Shown here: piece after piece, positions 43,351 to 52,786 of the stretch
Layout of the letters: every line of letters starts with the position of its first letter
Numbering within the stretch: the stretch's first letter is position 1
Assembly: GCA_023416735.1 (NCBI GenBank)
Contig: JAEZGX010000030.1
Span: 62,001-126,000 of the forward strand
Direction of reading: 5' to 3'
DNA: 64,000 nucleotides
Source of the DNA: Verrucomicrobiota bacterium
Lineage (GTDB): Bacteria > Verrucomicrobiota > Verrucomicrobiia > Opitutales > Opitutaceae
Notes under the pieces: model-generated
Seen by the model: only the letters and a program-made list of their open reading frames with translations
What the model was told of the DNA's origin: nothing
Database searches by the model: none
Translations under genes and position numbers: made by a program

Positions 43351-45957
43351 ATGAACGTGCTCGTTCGTCTCCGTCCAATGTCCGCCTTGTTGAGCTGCCT
43401 CGCCTGCGCCGTCGTTCCTCTCCTGCCCGCTCAACCCGCCGCATCCACCAACGCCGATCCGACCGACGAGTCCGTCGTCCGTCTTTCCCCCTTCAACGTC
43501 GAGGCCGCGCGCGATTCCGGCTACCGTCGCTTCAACACCGCCACCGCCACACGCGTCGGTGTCAGCATTGCGGATACACCGCTCAACATTCAGGTGATCT
43601 CGCGCGAATTCCTCGACGACCTCGCCGTCGACAGCCTCAACGCCGTCTTCGACTACTCGGCCGGCGTGAAGTCGAGCTACGACTTCAGCATCCTCAACAC
43701 CGGCAACGTCCGCGTTCGCGGCATGCCCACGGACGTGATCTACCGCGACGGCTTCCGCAAATACGCCAACACTCACCTCGACGGCGTCGATCGCGTCGAG
43801 GTCGTCAAAGGCCCCGCGTCGCTCTTCTTCGGCCGCGCCGAGCCCGGCGGCATCATCAATTACACGAGCAAAAAACCGCAGTTTACCGAGGCCACCACCC
43901 TTCAACTCACCGGCGGCAGTCACGCTTACTACAAGGCGCTCCTCGATCACCAGGGCACTGTCGCCGACAACAAACTCGGCTACCGCATCGTCACGTCGAA
44001 ACGCGACAGCGACGACTGGCTGCAATACACGCACTGGGACGAAACGTTCTTCCAAGGCGGTCTCTCTTTCCGTCCGACCAATCGCTTCACCTTCACCATC
44101 GCCTACGAATACGCTGATCAACAACGCGACGGCGGTCCCGTGCCCGCGCTCGTCGCAAATCTCGACTACATCGCCGACTGGGAAGCCGGCCGGCTTCTTC
44201 CTTCGCAACTCATGCCGGGCCTGCCCGAGCTCTATTACGAAGAATGGCAGCCTCGCCAGTTCCGCGAAACGGGACTCTTCCCGAGCGAATACACCGGCTA
44301 CTGGTTTCCGCGCGGCTATAACTGGAATCGCAACGGCAGCGGCTCCTTCGAAAACGGCAAATCGCGCGTCTTCGACGCCCAGATTCTCTGGACGATCGTC
44401 GATCGCCTCGATCTCCGCGTCGCCTACAGCCGCCAGCACGCGGATTTCGAAACGTCGTGGTTCATCAATCAGGACCCGCACCAAAGCCCGAACAACTTCA
44501 ACAACGCCGCCCCCACTCCGACCTACGTCAACTACGGCTTTCTCGTCGCACCCGCCTGGCGCACCGATGAGGGTTTCGTCGTTCCCGGCTCTCAGGCCGA
44601 CGTCAACAAGGTCGACTCTTTCCAAGCCGATCTCACCTATTCGCTCGAGGCGCTGGGCGCGACGCACACGTTCGTCGTTTCCGGCGAATACGTGAACGAC
44701 AGGCACCGCCAATACGGCTTCGAACTCAATGAGGAAGCTTTCATCGCCGCCGGCGGCGTGGTCGGCACGTTCGAAGATCCAGGCATTCCCAACTGGAACT
44801 TTTTTCCCGGCGCGTTCGGCACGATGTATCGCGATGTCACCGATCCCAATTTCGTCCCGCCCAACTTCCGCTCGTTCATCACCGGGCGCAGCAATCTCGT
44901 GAATCCCGGCAGCTCGAGCGAATCGATCGAAAAAGCCGTCAGCGGTAGCTATCAGGGTTCCTACCTCGACGGTCGACTTCGGGTCCTGGGCGGTGCGCGC
45001 TACACCGAATTCGCCACGGTGCCGCTCGACAACAACGGCCGCCAGCTCGCCGATCCAGGTTGGACGAAATCCTCCGCCACCACGCCCACCGTCGGCGCCA
45101 ACTTCTACGTCACGCCTTCGACCATCCTCTACGCCAGCTACAGCAAAAGCTTCAAAGCCATCACCACCCGCAATCCGACGTTCGTTAACACCTTCAATGG
45201 CGAAACGATCGGCGGCGACAAACTCGACAACGAAGAGGGCGAGGGCATGGAGTTCGGCGTGAAGGTCCAGGCGCTCGATAATCGCCTCACTGGAACTTTC
45301 TCGATCTTCCGCCTCGACCGCAGCGGCGTCGTGCTCGACGACGCGCTCACCAACGCCCGCCTCGAGGACGAAACCCTCGCCGGCACCGCGCAGTGGGTCG
45401 ACGCCGTCACCGGCTCCGTCGCCGACTACAATCTCCGCCGCAACTCCGGCCTCCATCGCGTCGAGGGCGCGGAGTTCGATCTGATTTGGACGCCGTCGCC
45501 CAACATCCAGCTCCTCGCCGGCTACTCGAACTTCTGGACGCGCGACGTGCTCGTCGACGACCCGTCCGTGATCAACGTCGCCAATGGCGGCCTCTACGAT
45601 CCCGAGCTCAACGACGGCCGCGACTTCAACTGGCGCACGCTCGCTCAGGTCCCCGAGCATCTTTTCAGCTTCTGGGGCAAATACTCTTTCACCGACGGTC
45701 GCTTCCGTGGACTCAGCGCCGGCTTCGGCGGCAACTACGAGAGCGAATCTCCCGGCGATCAGTCGCGCAATCGCGGCTGGATCGCGGGCAACTTCTGGAA
45801 ATTCGACGCGATGCTCGCCTACCAAACCGAGGTCTTCAGCCGGCGCACCACGTTTCAGCTCAACGTGAGCAATGTATTCGATCGCCAATACATCACCGGC
45901 TCCTTCGGCCTCGCTCCCGCTCGCACCTGGCGCCTCTCCGCCCGCGTCGAATTCTGA
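43351..45957 (+). CDS. TonB-dependent outer-membrane receptor
   Basis: An 868-residue receptor: signal peptide ending near LLPAQPAA, motif VVRLSPFNVEAARDSGYRRFNTATATR, plug domain with VRVRGMPTDVIYRDG and VDRVEVVKGPASLFFGRAEPGG, and a C-terminal barrel ending WRLSARVEF. The overall look (PLNIQVISREFLDD, GGIINYTSKKP) is close to siderophore-type receptors of the FhuA group, but the context of LacI, esterase and hydrolases argues for a glycan or glycoside ligand. An AAGGAA at 43338 lies 7 to 13 bases before the ATG. Followed by an esterase gene after 93 bases. Confidence 0.94.
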   Translation: MNVLVRLRPMSALLSCLACAVVPLLPAQPAASTNADPTDESVVRLSPFNVEAARDSGYRRFNTATATRVGVSIADTPLNIQVISREFLDDLAVDSLNAVFDYSAGVKSSYDFSILNTGNVRVRGMPTDVIYRDGFRKYANTHLDGVDRVEVVKGPASLFFGRAEPGGIINYTSKKPQFTEATTLQLTGGSHAYYKALLDHQGTVADNKLGYRIVTSKRDSDDWLQYTHWDETFFQGGLSFRPTNRFTFTIAYEYADQQRDGGPVPALVANLDYIADWEAGRLLPSQLMPGLPELYYEEWQPRQFRETGLFPSEYTGYWFPRGYNWNRNGSGSFENGKSRVFDAQILWTIVDRLDLRVAYSRQHADFETSWFINQDPHQSPNNFNNAAPTPTYVNYGFLVAPAWRTDEGFVVPGSQADVNKVDSFQADLTYSLEALGATHTFVVSGEYVNDRHRQYGFELNEEAFIAAGGVVGTFEDPGIPNWNFFPGAFGTMYRDVTDPNFVPPNFRSFITGRSNLVNPGSSSESIEKAVSGSYQGSYLDGRLRVLGGARYTEFATVPLDNNGRQLADPGWTKSSATTPTVGANFYVTPSTILYASYSKSFKAITTRNPTFVNTFNGETIGGDKLDNEEGEGMEFGVKVQALDNRLTGTFSIFRLDRSGVVLDDALTNARLEDETLAGTAQWVDAVTGSVADYNLRRNSGLHRVEGAEFDLIWTPSPNIQLLAGYSNFWTRDVLVDDPSVINVANGGLYDPELNDGRDFNWRTLAQVPEHLFSFWGKYSFTDGRFRGLSAGFGGNYESESPGDQSRNRGWIAGNFWKFDAMLAYQTEVFSRRTTFQLNVSNVFDRQYITGSFGLAPARTWRLSARVEF

Positions 45958-45984
45958 GTTAACGAAACAACTCGATATCCGTTG

Positions 45985-46006
45985 GCCCCCGCCGTCCCCG
46001 GCGGGC
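45985..46006. repeat. GC hairpin repeat after TonB receptor
   Basis: CCCGCC (45988-45993) pairs with GGCGGG (46000-46005) around GTCCCC, 27 bases after the receptor stop. It belongs to the same hairpin type as 29891 and 31093 and may act as a weak terminator or mRNA stabiliser within the receptor-esterase unit. Confidence 0.5.
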
Positions 46007-46050
46007 TAGACACCTTTTGCCCAACAGATCCCCGAACTCGCGGCTTCCCC

Positions 46051-46902
46051 ATGAGACTTTCGCGCCTCCTCTCTCTGCTCCTCCTCACCATGTCGCTCTC
46101 TGCCTTCGCCGCAGAATCACCTCAACCGCCGGTCGTCTGGAATAACCCCGCTCCGCCCACGCTCGGCCGCGACGTCCACCACCGCAGCTTTTCCAGCCCA
46201 TCGATCGGCGAAGAGGTCGGCTACAACGTGTATTTGCCCCCTGGTTACAACGACCCCGCCCAGCGCGAGACCCGCTACCCCGTGATCTATTTCCTTCACG
46301 GCGCGACGGGAAACGAAAACTCCGACGCCGCCGGGGTGGCCGGGCTCGTTGCGCGTTTCATTGCGGAAAAAAAGATCCCGCCCGTCATCTGCGTCTTCCC
46401 CAACGGCGGACCGCGCAGTGGCTACCGCGACCATCCAGGTTCGAAACAGATGGTCGAAACGATGATCATCCAAGAATTGCTTCCGCGCATCGATCGCGAA
46501 CTGCGCACGCAGCCGACGCGCGAAGCCCGCTCGATCTTCGGATTCTCCATGGGCGGCGCCGGCGCCGTTCGCTTTGCGCTCACCTATCCCGACCTCTTCT
46601 CCGCGGCGGGCGCCTGGGCCGGCGCATTCAGGTATCGCACCAATCCCGAAAACACCCTCCCGCCCATCTACGCCGTCGACGCGCTGCAGCCGCTCGCCAG
46701 CCGCGTGCAGCTCCTGCTCGTCGTCGGCACGGAAGACAGCACGTTAGCGTCGCACAGTCCGTTCCTCCAGAACCTCGTCGCCGCCAAATTCCCGTTCGCC
46801 TTCGAGCTCCTCGCCAACGTCGCTCACGACCCAGGCGCCTATTATCAACACTCCGGCGAAAAAATGATCCGCTTCCTCACCGCCGGTTTTCCGCCCCGCT
46901 GA
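46051..46902 (+). CDS. Exported CE1/esterase D-type carbohydrate esterase
   Basis: An alpha/beta-hydrolase of 283 residues with signal peptide MRLSRLLSLLLLTMSLSAFAAE. The esterase D/CE1 fold shows VIYFLHGATGNENS (oxyanion-hole region), nucleophile Ser in SIFGFSMGGAGAV and a C-terminal His in NVAHDPGAYYQH. Close families remove feruloyl, acetyl or similar acyl groups from plant polysaccharides. Start ATG 46051 gives a proper signal peptide; an upstream frame extension of 23 codons was rejected. Likely co-transcribed with the TonB receptor. Confidence 0.88.
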   Translation: MRLSRLLSLLLLTMSLSAFAAESPQPPVVWNNPAPPTLGRDVHHRSFSSPSIGEEVGYNVYLPPGYNDPAQRETRYPVIYFLHGATGNENSDAAGVAGLVARFIAEKKIPPVICVFPNGGPRSGYRDHPGSKQMVETMIIQELLPRIDRELRTQPTREARSIFGFSMGGAGAVRFALTYPDLFSAAGAWAGAFRYRTNPENTLPPIYAVDALQPLASRVQLLLVVGTEDSTLASHSPFLQNLVAAKFPFAFELLANVAHDPGAYYQHSGEKMIRFLTAGFPPR

Positions 46903-46921
46903 CTCGTTTCGCCGCGCGCGG

Positions 46922-47830
46922 TCAGCCGCTCCCTGTCCGCCTCTGGCTTCGCAGCACTTGCACGAAGTTCTGCGCGAACTGCGAACTGCCGCGCTTCCGC
47001 CAAATGGCCAGCAGGCGAAGTTTCAAATCGTCGCCATGCTCCTTGATCCGGCGAAATACAATCCCGTCGCTGCCGGCCGAGCGCGCACTCGGCAGCAACA
47101 GCGACACTCCATGGCCACCTGCGATCAGCGCCACCAGCGACTCGAGCCCGTTCACCGGCTTCAAACGCCGGTGCTGAATGCCCCGCGCCGCGAAGATCCG
47201 ATCGATGAGCTTGCGATGATACTCGTGATTGCCCGCGCTGCTGACCGACAAGAACATTTCGTCTGAGACATCCGCGAGCGACACCACGGCGCGTTGTGCC
47301 AGCCGGTGCTCGCGGCTGAGAACAATCGCCAGTTCGCCGACGAATACCTCCGCCGAATGGAGATCTTCCGGGGCCTCGCCGTGCTGATCGACCGCGAAGC
47401 TAAGCTGGATTTCACCGCGGCGCAGCGCCTCGAGTTGATGCGGAATCGCGAAATCGTGGAGGTTGATTTCCACGCGAGGAAATTTTTGGCGAAACACCGC
47501 CAGCGCCGGCGGCAGCAACGACGCCGAGATCGGCCCGAGACTGCCGATCGTCAGCCGCCCGCTTTTCCCCGCCGCCGCCTCTCGCGCCGCGTGCGCCGCC
47601 ATCTCGGCGCGCTCCAAGATATCCTTCGCCTCTTCGAGAAACACCACGCCCGCGTCCGTCAACGTCACGCCGCCCGTGTCTCGATCCAGCAATCGCACGC
47701 CCACGTCGGCTTCGAGATCCTTGATCTGCTTGCTCAGCGCCGGCTGCGCCACCCGCAGACTTTCTGCCGCGCTGCGATAGCTCAGCGCCTCAGCCACCGC
47801 CACAAAGTATCGAAGATGCCTTAGTTCCAC
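46922..47830 (-). CDS. LysR-family transcriptional regulator
   Basis: A 302-residue LTTR. Winged helix-turn-helix at the start (LRHLRYFVAVAEALSYRSAAESLRVAQPALSKQIKDLEADVGVRLLDR), then a linker helix and the periplasmic-binding-like effector domain (LTIGSLGPISASLLPPALAVFRQKFPRVEINLHD). The GTG at 47830 places the HTH directly at the N-terminus, as usual for the family; an upstream extension of 28 codons does not fit. Divergent from a MarR gene across 82 bases that contain an LTTR-type box, so it likely regulates itself and the efflux operon. Confidence 0.92.
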   Translation of the reverse strand: MELRHLRYFVAVAEALSYRSAAESLRVAQPALSKQIKDLEADVGVRLLDRDTGGVTLTDAGVVFLEEAKDILERAEMAAHAAREAAAGKSGRLTIGSLGPISASLLPPALAVFRQKFPRVEINLHDFAIPHQLEALRRGEIQLSFAVDQHGEAPEDLHSAEVFVGELAIVLSREHRLAQRAVVSLADVSDEMFLSVSSAGNHEYHRKLIDRIFAARGIQHRRLKPVNGLESLVALIAGGHGVSLLLPSARSAGSDGIVFRRIKEHGDDLKLRLLAIWRKRGSSQFAQNFVQVLRSQRRTGSG

Positions 47831-47836
47831 CCTCGC

Positions 47837-47857
47837 CTGATAGCTTGTCGTTATCAG
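47837..47857. promoter_or_regulatory. LTTR box between lysR and marR genes
   Basis: CTGATA-N9-TATCAG, perfect 6-base arms containing the T-N11-A core typical of LysR-type binding sites, 7 bases upstream of the lysR start and 56 bases before the marR start. Confidence 0.65.
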
Positions 47858-47912
47858 TGTGGGAACAACAAAGTCACACGTGCCGTCCGCGAAACCGCTA
47901 AGATGCGGGCGC

Positions 47913-48494
47913 ATGTTTCCTCTCCTGAGTCCCGGTCCTGCCAGCGAAGCGCTCCTCGCGCTCGCGCGCGATCGCTCCGGCGCAGAGGAATTGCAGTGTC
48001 ATTGCCTTCTTTCGCTGTTCGAGGCCACCGACGTCGTTCGTCGCACGCTTCGTCAGGAATTGGCGCGTCGCGCGCACACCGAGCCGGGCTTCAACGTGCT
48101 CGCCTGCCTCCTGAGTAGTTCCTCCGAATGCGTCACCACAAAGGAGCTCGCTTCTCGCGCCGGCCTTTCGCCCAACGCGCTCGGGACCGTGTTGGCCCGC
48201 CTCGAGATGTCCGGCTTGATCGCGCGCGAACTCCCCCGCTCCGGTCGCCGTTTGCAGGCGATCAAAATCACCGCCCGTGGCCGCGCGGCGTTTTTGTCAG
48301 CCGCCTCTTACTGCCTCGCGACCATTTGCCACGCCATGTCGACGCTCGCTCCGGACGATCTCTCCGCGCTCGACCGCAGCTGCACGACGCTCCGCCAGCT
48401 TTCATCTCACACCAACACCCTCCCACACCACCCATGCGCCATGTCTCCTTCCGCCGCTGCCTCCAGCCGCGAAACGGCCTCCTCTTCGCCCTGA
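47913..48494 (+). CDS. MarR-family transcriptional regulator of RND operon
   Basis: A 193-residue winged-helix regulator. Core region: FNVLACLLSSSSECVTTKELASRAGLSPNALGTVLARLEMSGLIARELPRSGRRLQAIKITARGRA, with recognition helix and the wing Asp/Arg pattern of MarR proteins. The Ser-rich C-terminal tail (SPSAAASSRETASSSP) is produced by a 61-base overlap with the start of the efflux adaptor gene. Start ATG 47913 chosen for domain fit. MarR proteins commonly repress adjacent efflux genes and are released by drugs or phenolics; here this is by position. Confidence 0.85.
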   Translation: MFPLLSPGPASEALLALARDRSGAEELQCHCLLSLFEATDVVRRTLRQELARRAHTEPGFNVLACLLSSSSECVTTKELASRAGLSPNALGTVLARLEMSGLIARELPRSGRRLQAIKITARGRAAFLSAASYCLATICHAMSTLAPDDLSALDRSCTTLRQLSSHTNTLPHHPCAMSPSAAASSRETASSSP

Positions 48495-49621
48495 CGGCAT
48501 CGCTGCTCCTCACGAGCTGCCAACGCCAGAACAACGCCGCCGCGCCCACCGCCGCCGCGCTGCCTGTCGGCGTGCTGACCGTTCAAACCGAGCCCGTCAC
48601 GCTCACCCAGGAATTACCCGGCCGCCTTTCCGCCTACCGCATCGCCGAGGTCCGCGCTCGTATCAACGGCATCGTTCACAAGCGTTTGTTTGAGGAAGGT
48701 GCCGACGTGAACGAGGGCGACGTCTTGTTCGAAATCGATCCGGCTCCTTATCAGGCCGCACTCGATAGCGCCCGCGCTACGCTCGCCCGCGCCGAAGCGG
48801 GCGTCGCCGCGGCCAGCGCGCAGGCCGAACGCTTCAAGGCGCTCGTCGCCAACAACGCCATCTCCAAACAAAATTACGACGACGCCGTCGCCGCTCATTT
48901 GTCCGCGCAGGCCGACGTCGCCGCCGCCCAAGCCGCGGTTCGCACCGCCGAGATCAACCTCGGCTACACACGCGTCACTTCACCCATCACCGGCCGAATC
49001 GGCCGCGCCGAGGTCACCGAGGGCGCCTACGTGCAACAAGGCACCGCCACGCTCCTCGCGGTCGTCCAGCAGCTCGATCCGCTCTACGTCGATCTCAGCC
49101 AGTCCGCCGATCAAGTGCTCGAGCTGAAAGAAGCGCTCGCCGAAGGCCGCTTGCAACGCGCCGGCGCCGACGCCGCCAAGCTCACGGTCATTCTTCGCAA
49201 CGGCACGCCCTACCGCCACTCGGGCGCACTTCAATTCTCCGATGTCTCCGTCAACGAAGCCACCGCTTCGGTGACGCTCCGCGGCACCCTGCCGAATCCC
49301 GACTTGAGCCTGCTGCCCGGCATGTTCATCCGCGCGCGGCTCGATGAGGGAACAAATCCCCGCGCCATCCTCCTTCCGCAATCCGTCGTCAGCCGCAACG
49401 CCCGCGGCGAACCCATCGCGCTGCTCGTGGGCGCCGACAACCAGGTCGAAGTCCGCCCCCTCCAAATCAGCCGCGCCGTCGGCAATCGCTGGCTCATCAC
49501 CGACGGTCTCCAGCCCGGCGACCAAGTGATCGTCGACAACCTGCAGAAAATTCGTCCCGGCATGCCCGTGTCCCCCGTCACCGCCGCCGCCAACGAAGTC
49601 GCCGCCGCCTCCGCGCGCTGA
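48434..49621 (+). CDS. RND efflux periplasmic adaptor lipoprotein
   Basis: Adaptor subunit of a tripartite pump, 395 residues. Lipoprotein signal with lipobox LLTSC (MRHVSFRRCLQPRNGLLFALTASLLLTSC), lipoyl half RIAEVRARINGIVHKRLFEEGADV, alpha-hairpin (DSARATLARAEAGVAAASAQAERF), second lipoyl half ITGRIGRAEVTEGAYV, and barrel/membrane-proximal domain to VDNLQKIRPGMPV. It overlaps the end of the MarR gene by 61 bases and precedes the RND gene by 27. It is paralogous to the adaptor at 829-2010. Confidence 0.94.
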   Translation: MRHVSFRRCLQPRNGLLFALTASLLLTSCQRQNNAAAPTAAALPVGVLTVQTEPVTLTQELPGRLSAYRIAEVRARINGIVHKRLFEEGADVNEGDVLFEIDPAPYQAALDSARATLARAEAGVAAASAQAERFKALVANNAISKQNYDDAVAAHLSAQADVAAAQAAVRTAEINLGYTRVTSPITGRIGRAEVTEGAYVQQGTATLLAVVQQLDPLYVDLSQSADQVLELKEALAEGRLQRAGADAAKLTVILRNGTPYRHSGALQFSDVSVNEATASVTLRGTLPNPDLSLLPGMFIRARLDEGTNPRAILLPQSVVSRNARGEPIALLVGADNQVEVRPLQISRAVGNRWLITDGLQPGDQVIVDNLQKIRPGMPVSPVTAAANEVAAASAR

Positions 49622-49648
49622 TCCCGCTCTCCCTCTTCCACAACTTCC

Positions 49649-52600
49649 ATGGCTCGCTTTTTCATCGAACGCCCGGTTTTCGCCTGGGTTATCGCCATCG
49701 TCGTGATGGTCGCCGGCATCCTCGCTATTCGCACCCTTCCCATCGCGCAGTATCCCAATATCGCGCCGCCTCAGATCGCCATCCAGACGACCTACCCTGG
49801 CGCTTCGGCCAAGACGCTCGAAGACACGGTCACCCAGGTCATCGAACAACGCCTCAACGGCATCGACGGCCTGCGCTATATCGAATCCAGCAGCGACTCC
49901 GCCGGTAACGTCACCATCACGCTCACGTTCAACGCCGGCACCAATCCCGACATCGCCCAGGTTCAGGTCCAAAACAAACTCGCCCTCGCCACCCCGCTGC
50001 TTCCGCAGGAGGTGCAGCAGCTCGGCGTCAGCGTTACGAAATCCGTCCGAAACTTCCTGGTCGTGATCGGATTTCGCTCCGTCGACGGCAGCATGACCGC
50101 CGAGGACATCGGCGACTTCATCGTCAGCCAGGTCCAGGATCCCATCAGCCGGGTCCCGGGCGTCGGCGAGGTGCAGTCTTTCGGCACGCAGTATGCCATG
50201 CGCATCTGGCTCGACGCCGGCCGGCTCCACAACTTCCGGCTCATGCCGTCGGATGTCGCCGCCGCCATTCGCGCGCAAAACGCGCAGGTGTCCGCCGGCC
50301 AGCTCGGCGGCAATCCCGCCACCCCCGGCCAGCTGCTGAACGCCACCATCACCGCGCAGACCCGTCTCGAAACCGCCGAGCAGTTCGAAAACATCCTGCT
50401 CCGCGTCAACCCCGACGGCTCGCAGGTGCTCCTTCGCGATGTCGCGCGCGTCGAACTCGCCGGCGAAAACGTCGACCGTCTCGCCCGCTTCAACGGTCAA
50501 CCGGCTTCCGGCATCGCCATCCGGCCGGCCACCGGCGCCAACGCCCTCGAAACCGTCGCCGCCATCCGCGCCCGCGTCGACGAACTCAAACCGTTCTTCC
50601 CGCCCGGACTCGAGGTGGTGTATCCGCTGGACACTACACCGTTCGTCCGGCTCTCCGTCGAGGAGGTCGTCAAGACCCTGATCGAGGCCGTCGTCCTCGT
50701 GTTTCTCGTGATGTATCTGTTTCTGCAGAACATCCGCGCGACGCTTATCCCGACGATCGCCGTGCCCGTCGTGCTCCTCGGCACGTTTGCCGTGATGGCC
50801 GCCGCCGGTTTCTCCATCAACACGCTCACGCTTTTCGGCATGGTGCTCGCGATCGGCCTGCTCGTCGATGACGCCATCGTCGTGGTCGAAAACGTCGAAC
50901 GCGTCATGGCTGAGGAGGGGCTCTCGCCGAAGGAAGCGACGAAGAAATCGATGAATCAGATCACCGGCGCCCTCGTCGGCATTGGTCTCGTGCTCTCCGC
51001 CGTCTTCATCCCGATGGCGTTTTTCGGCGGCTCGACCGGCGTGATCTACCGGCAGTTCTCGATCACCATCGTGTCGGCCATGACATTGTCCGTGCTCGTC
51101 GCGATCATCCTCACCCCCGCTTTGTGCTCCACCCTGCTCAAACCGATCCCGCGGGGCCATCATCATGAGAAGCGCGGTTTCTTCGGCTGGTTCAACCGCA
51201 CCTTCGACCGCAGCGCCGATCGCTACGCCAGCGGTGTCGGCAGCATCGTGCGGCGGGCCGGTCGCTCGCTCCTGATCTACGCGCTCATCGGCGGCGGCAT
51301 CGTCTGGCTGTTCAACCGCATCCCGACCGGCTTCCTGCCCGAGGAGGACCAGGGCATCCTCTTCGCCCAGGCGCAGCTTCCTTCCGGCGCGACGCGTGAG
51401 CAAACGCTCGCCGTGCTCGAAAAGATCGAGCAGCACTTCCTCGTCGAGGAGGCCGAAAACGTCGAGGGCATGTTCGGCGTCGCTGGTTTCAGTTTCTCCG
51501 GCTTCGGCCAGAACCAGGCGTTCGCCTTCGTGCGGTTAAAAGACTGGGAACATCGCTCGCGCCCCGACCAAAAGGTGAAGGCGATCCAGGCCCGCGCCAT
51601 GGCAAAGTTCATGGGCTTCCGCGACGCGCTCGCCTTCGCCTTCGCTCCGCCGGCCGTGCTCGAACTCGGCACCGCGAGCGGCTTCGATCTTCGACTGACC
51701 GACAACGGTTCGCTCGGGCACGACGCCCTCATGGACGCCCGCAATCAACTGCTCGGAATGGCCGCCACCGATCCACGTTTGCGCAGCGTTCGACCCAATG
51801 GGCTCGATGACGCCGCCCAATACAAACTCGACATCGACCAGCAAAAAGCCGCCGCGCTCGGCGTGTCGCTCGCCGACATCAACGCAACCCTCGCAACCGC
51901 TTGGGGCTCCTCCTACGTGAACGACTTCATCGACAAGGGCCGCGTCAAAAAGGTTTACCTCCAGGCCGACGCCCCGTTCCGCATGCTGCCGGAGGACATC
52001 GAGCAATGGTATGTGCGCAACAACCGCGGCGAGATGGTTCCATTCTCGAGCTTCACCAGCGGACGCTGGACGCGCGGCTCGCCCAAGCTCGAGCGTTTCA
52101 ACGGCGTGCCGGCGCTCGCCATCCAGGGCGAACCTGCCCCGGGCGTCAGCACGGGCGAAGCGATGGAAGCCATGACCGAGCTCGCTCGAAAGCTGCCTCC
52201 CGGCATCGGCCTCGAATGGGCCGGCTTGTCCTACGAGGAGCGCCTCTCGGGAGCCCAAGGTCCCGTGCTCTACGCCATCTCGCTCCTCATCGTGTTCCTC
52301 TGTCTCGCCGCGCTCTACGAGAGTTGGTCGATTCCCGCCGCCGTGCTCATGATCGTGCCGCTCGGCATCATCGGCACGCTGCTTGCCGCGTTCACGCGCG
52401 GTTTGCCCAATGACATCTACTTCCAGGTCGGCCTGCTCACGATCGTCGGCCTGTCCGCGAAGAACGCCATCCTCATCGTCGAATTCGCGAAGGAGAACTA
52501 CGATCGCGGGCTCAGTCTCATCGACGCCGCGATCCAGGCCGCACGCCAGCGCCTGCGTCCAATTCTGATGACCTCCCTTGCCTTCGGCCTCGGCGTGCTC

Positions 52601-52786
52601 CCGCTCGCGCTCGCATCCGGCGCCGGTTCCGGCAGCCAGAACGCAATCGGCGTCGGCGTCCTCGGCGGCACCATCACCGCCACCGTCCTCGGTATTTTCT
52701 TTGTCCCTCTCTTCTTCGTCGTCGTGCTCCGTTTGTTCCGCGTGCAGCCCGCCGCTTCGTCCGTGAAGGAGGCCTCCCATGCTTAA
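49649..52786 (+). CDS. RND multidrug efflux transporter, HAE1 family
   Basis: Complete 1045-residue inner-membrane pump, full length for AcrB/MexB homologues. Start MARFFIERPVFAWVIAIVVMV, porter-domain motifs, proton-relay Asp pair in GLLVDDAIVVVENVERVM (TM4), GFLPEEDQG at the second-half porter start, and a C-terminal run of helices with KNAILIVEFAKE and GVGVLGGTITATVLGIFFVPLFF. Drug or solvent export powered by the proton gradient is the family role. The next gene's ATG overlaps its stop by 8 bases. Confidence 0.96.
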   Translation: MARFFIERPVFAWVIAIVVMVAGILAIRTLPIAQYPNIAPPQIAIQTTYPGASAKTLEDTVTQVIEQRLNGIDGLRYIESSSDSAGNVTITLTFNAGTNPDIAQVQVQNKLALATPLLPQEVQQLGVSVTKSVRNFLVVIGFRSVDGSMTAEDIGDFIVSQVQDPISRVPGVGEVQSFGTQYAMRIWLDAGRLHNFRLMPSDVAAAIRAQNAQVSAGQLGGNPATPGQLLNATITAQTRLETAEQFENILLRVNPDGSQVLLRDVARVELAGENVDRLARFNGQPASGIAIRPATGANALETVAAIRARVDELKPFFPPGLEVVYPLDTTPFVRLSVEEVVKTLIEAVVLVFLVMYLFLQNIRATLIPTIAVPVVLLGTFAVMAAAGFSINTLTLFGMVLAIGLLVDDAIVVVENVERVMAEEGLSPKEATKKSMNQITGALVGIGLVLSAVFIPMAFFGGSTGVIYRQFSITIVSAMTLSVLVAIILTPALCSTLLKPIPRGHHHEKRGFFGWFNRTFDRSADRYASGVGSIVRRAGRSLLIYALIGGGIVWLFNRIPTGFLPEEDQGILFAQAQLPSGATREQTLAVLEKIEQHFLVEEAENVEGMFGVAGFSFSGFGQNQAFAFVRLKDWEHRSRPDQKVKAIQARAMAKFMGFRDALAFAFAPPAVLELGTASGFDLRLTDNGSLGHDALMDARNQLLGMAATDPRLRSVRPNGLDDAAQYKLDIDQQKAAALGVSLADINATLATAWGSSYVNDFIDKGRVKKVYLQADAPFRMLPEDIEQWYVRNNRGEMVPFSSFTSGRWTRGSPKLERFNGVPALAIQGEPAPGVSTGEAMEAMTELARKLPPGIGLEWAGLSYEERLSGAQGPVLYAISLLIVFLCLAALYESWSIPAAVLMIVPLGIIGTLLAAFTRGLPNDIYFQVGLLTIVGLSAKNAILIVEFAKENYDRGLSLIDAAIQAARQRLRPILMTSLAFGLGVLPLALASGAGSGSQNAIGVGVLGGTITATVLGIFFVPLFFVVVLRLFRVQPAASSVKEASHA
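52766..52772 (+). promoter_or_regulatory. Strong Shine-Dalgarno site of outer-membrane factor gene
   Basis: AAGGAGG 6 bases before the ATG at 52779, inside the end of the RND gene. It is the clearest Shine-Dalgarno motif in the window, where most starts have none, and it supports the overlapping start. Confidence 0.7.

Noticed and set aside
43084..45888. 934-codon open frame on the minus strand
   Set aside because: It is fully antisense to a TonB receptor with signal peptide, plug and barrel motifs; long antisense frames are common in such GC-rich DNA.
48980..51436. 818-codon open frame on the minus strand
   Set aside because: Antisense to the RND adaptor and pump genes, with low-complexity Asp/Gly/Arg/Val composition and no domain.
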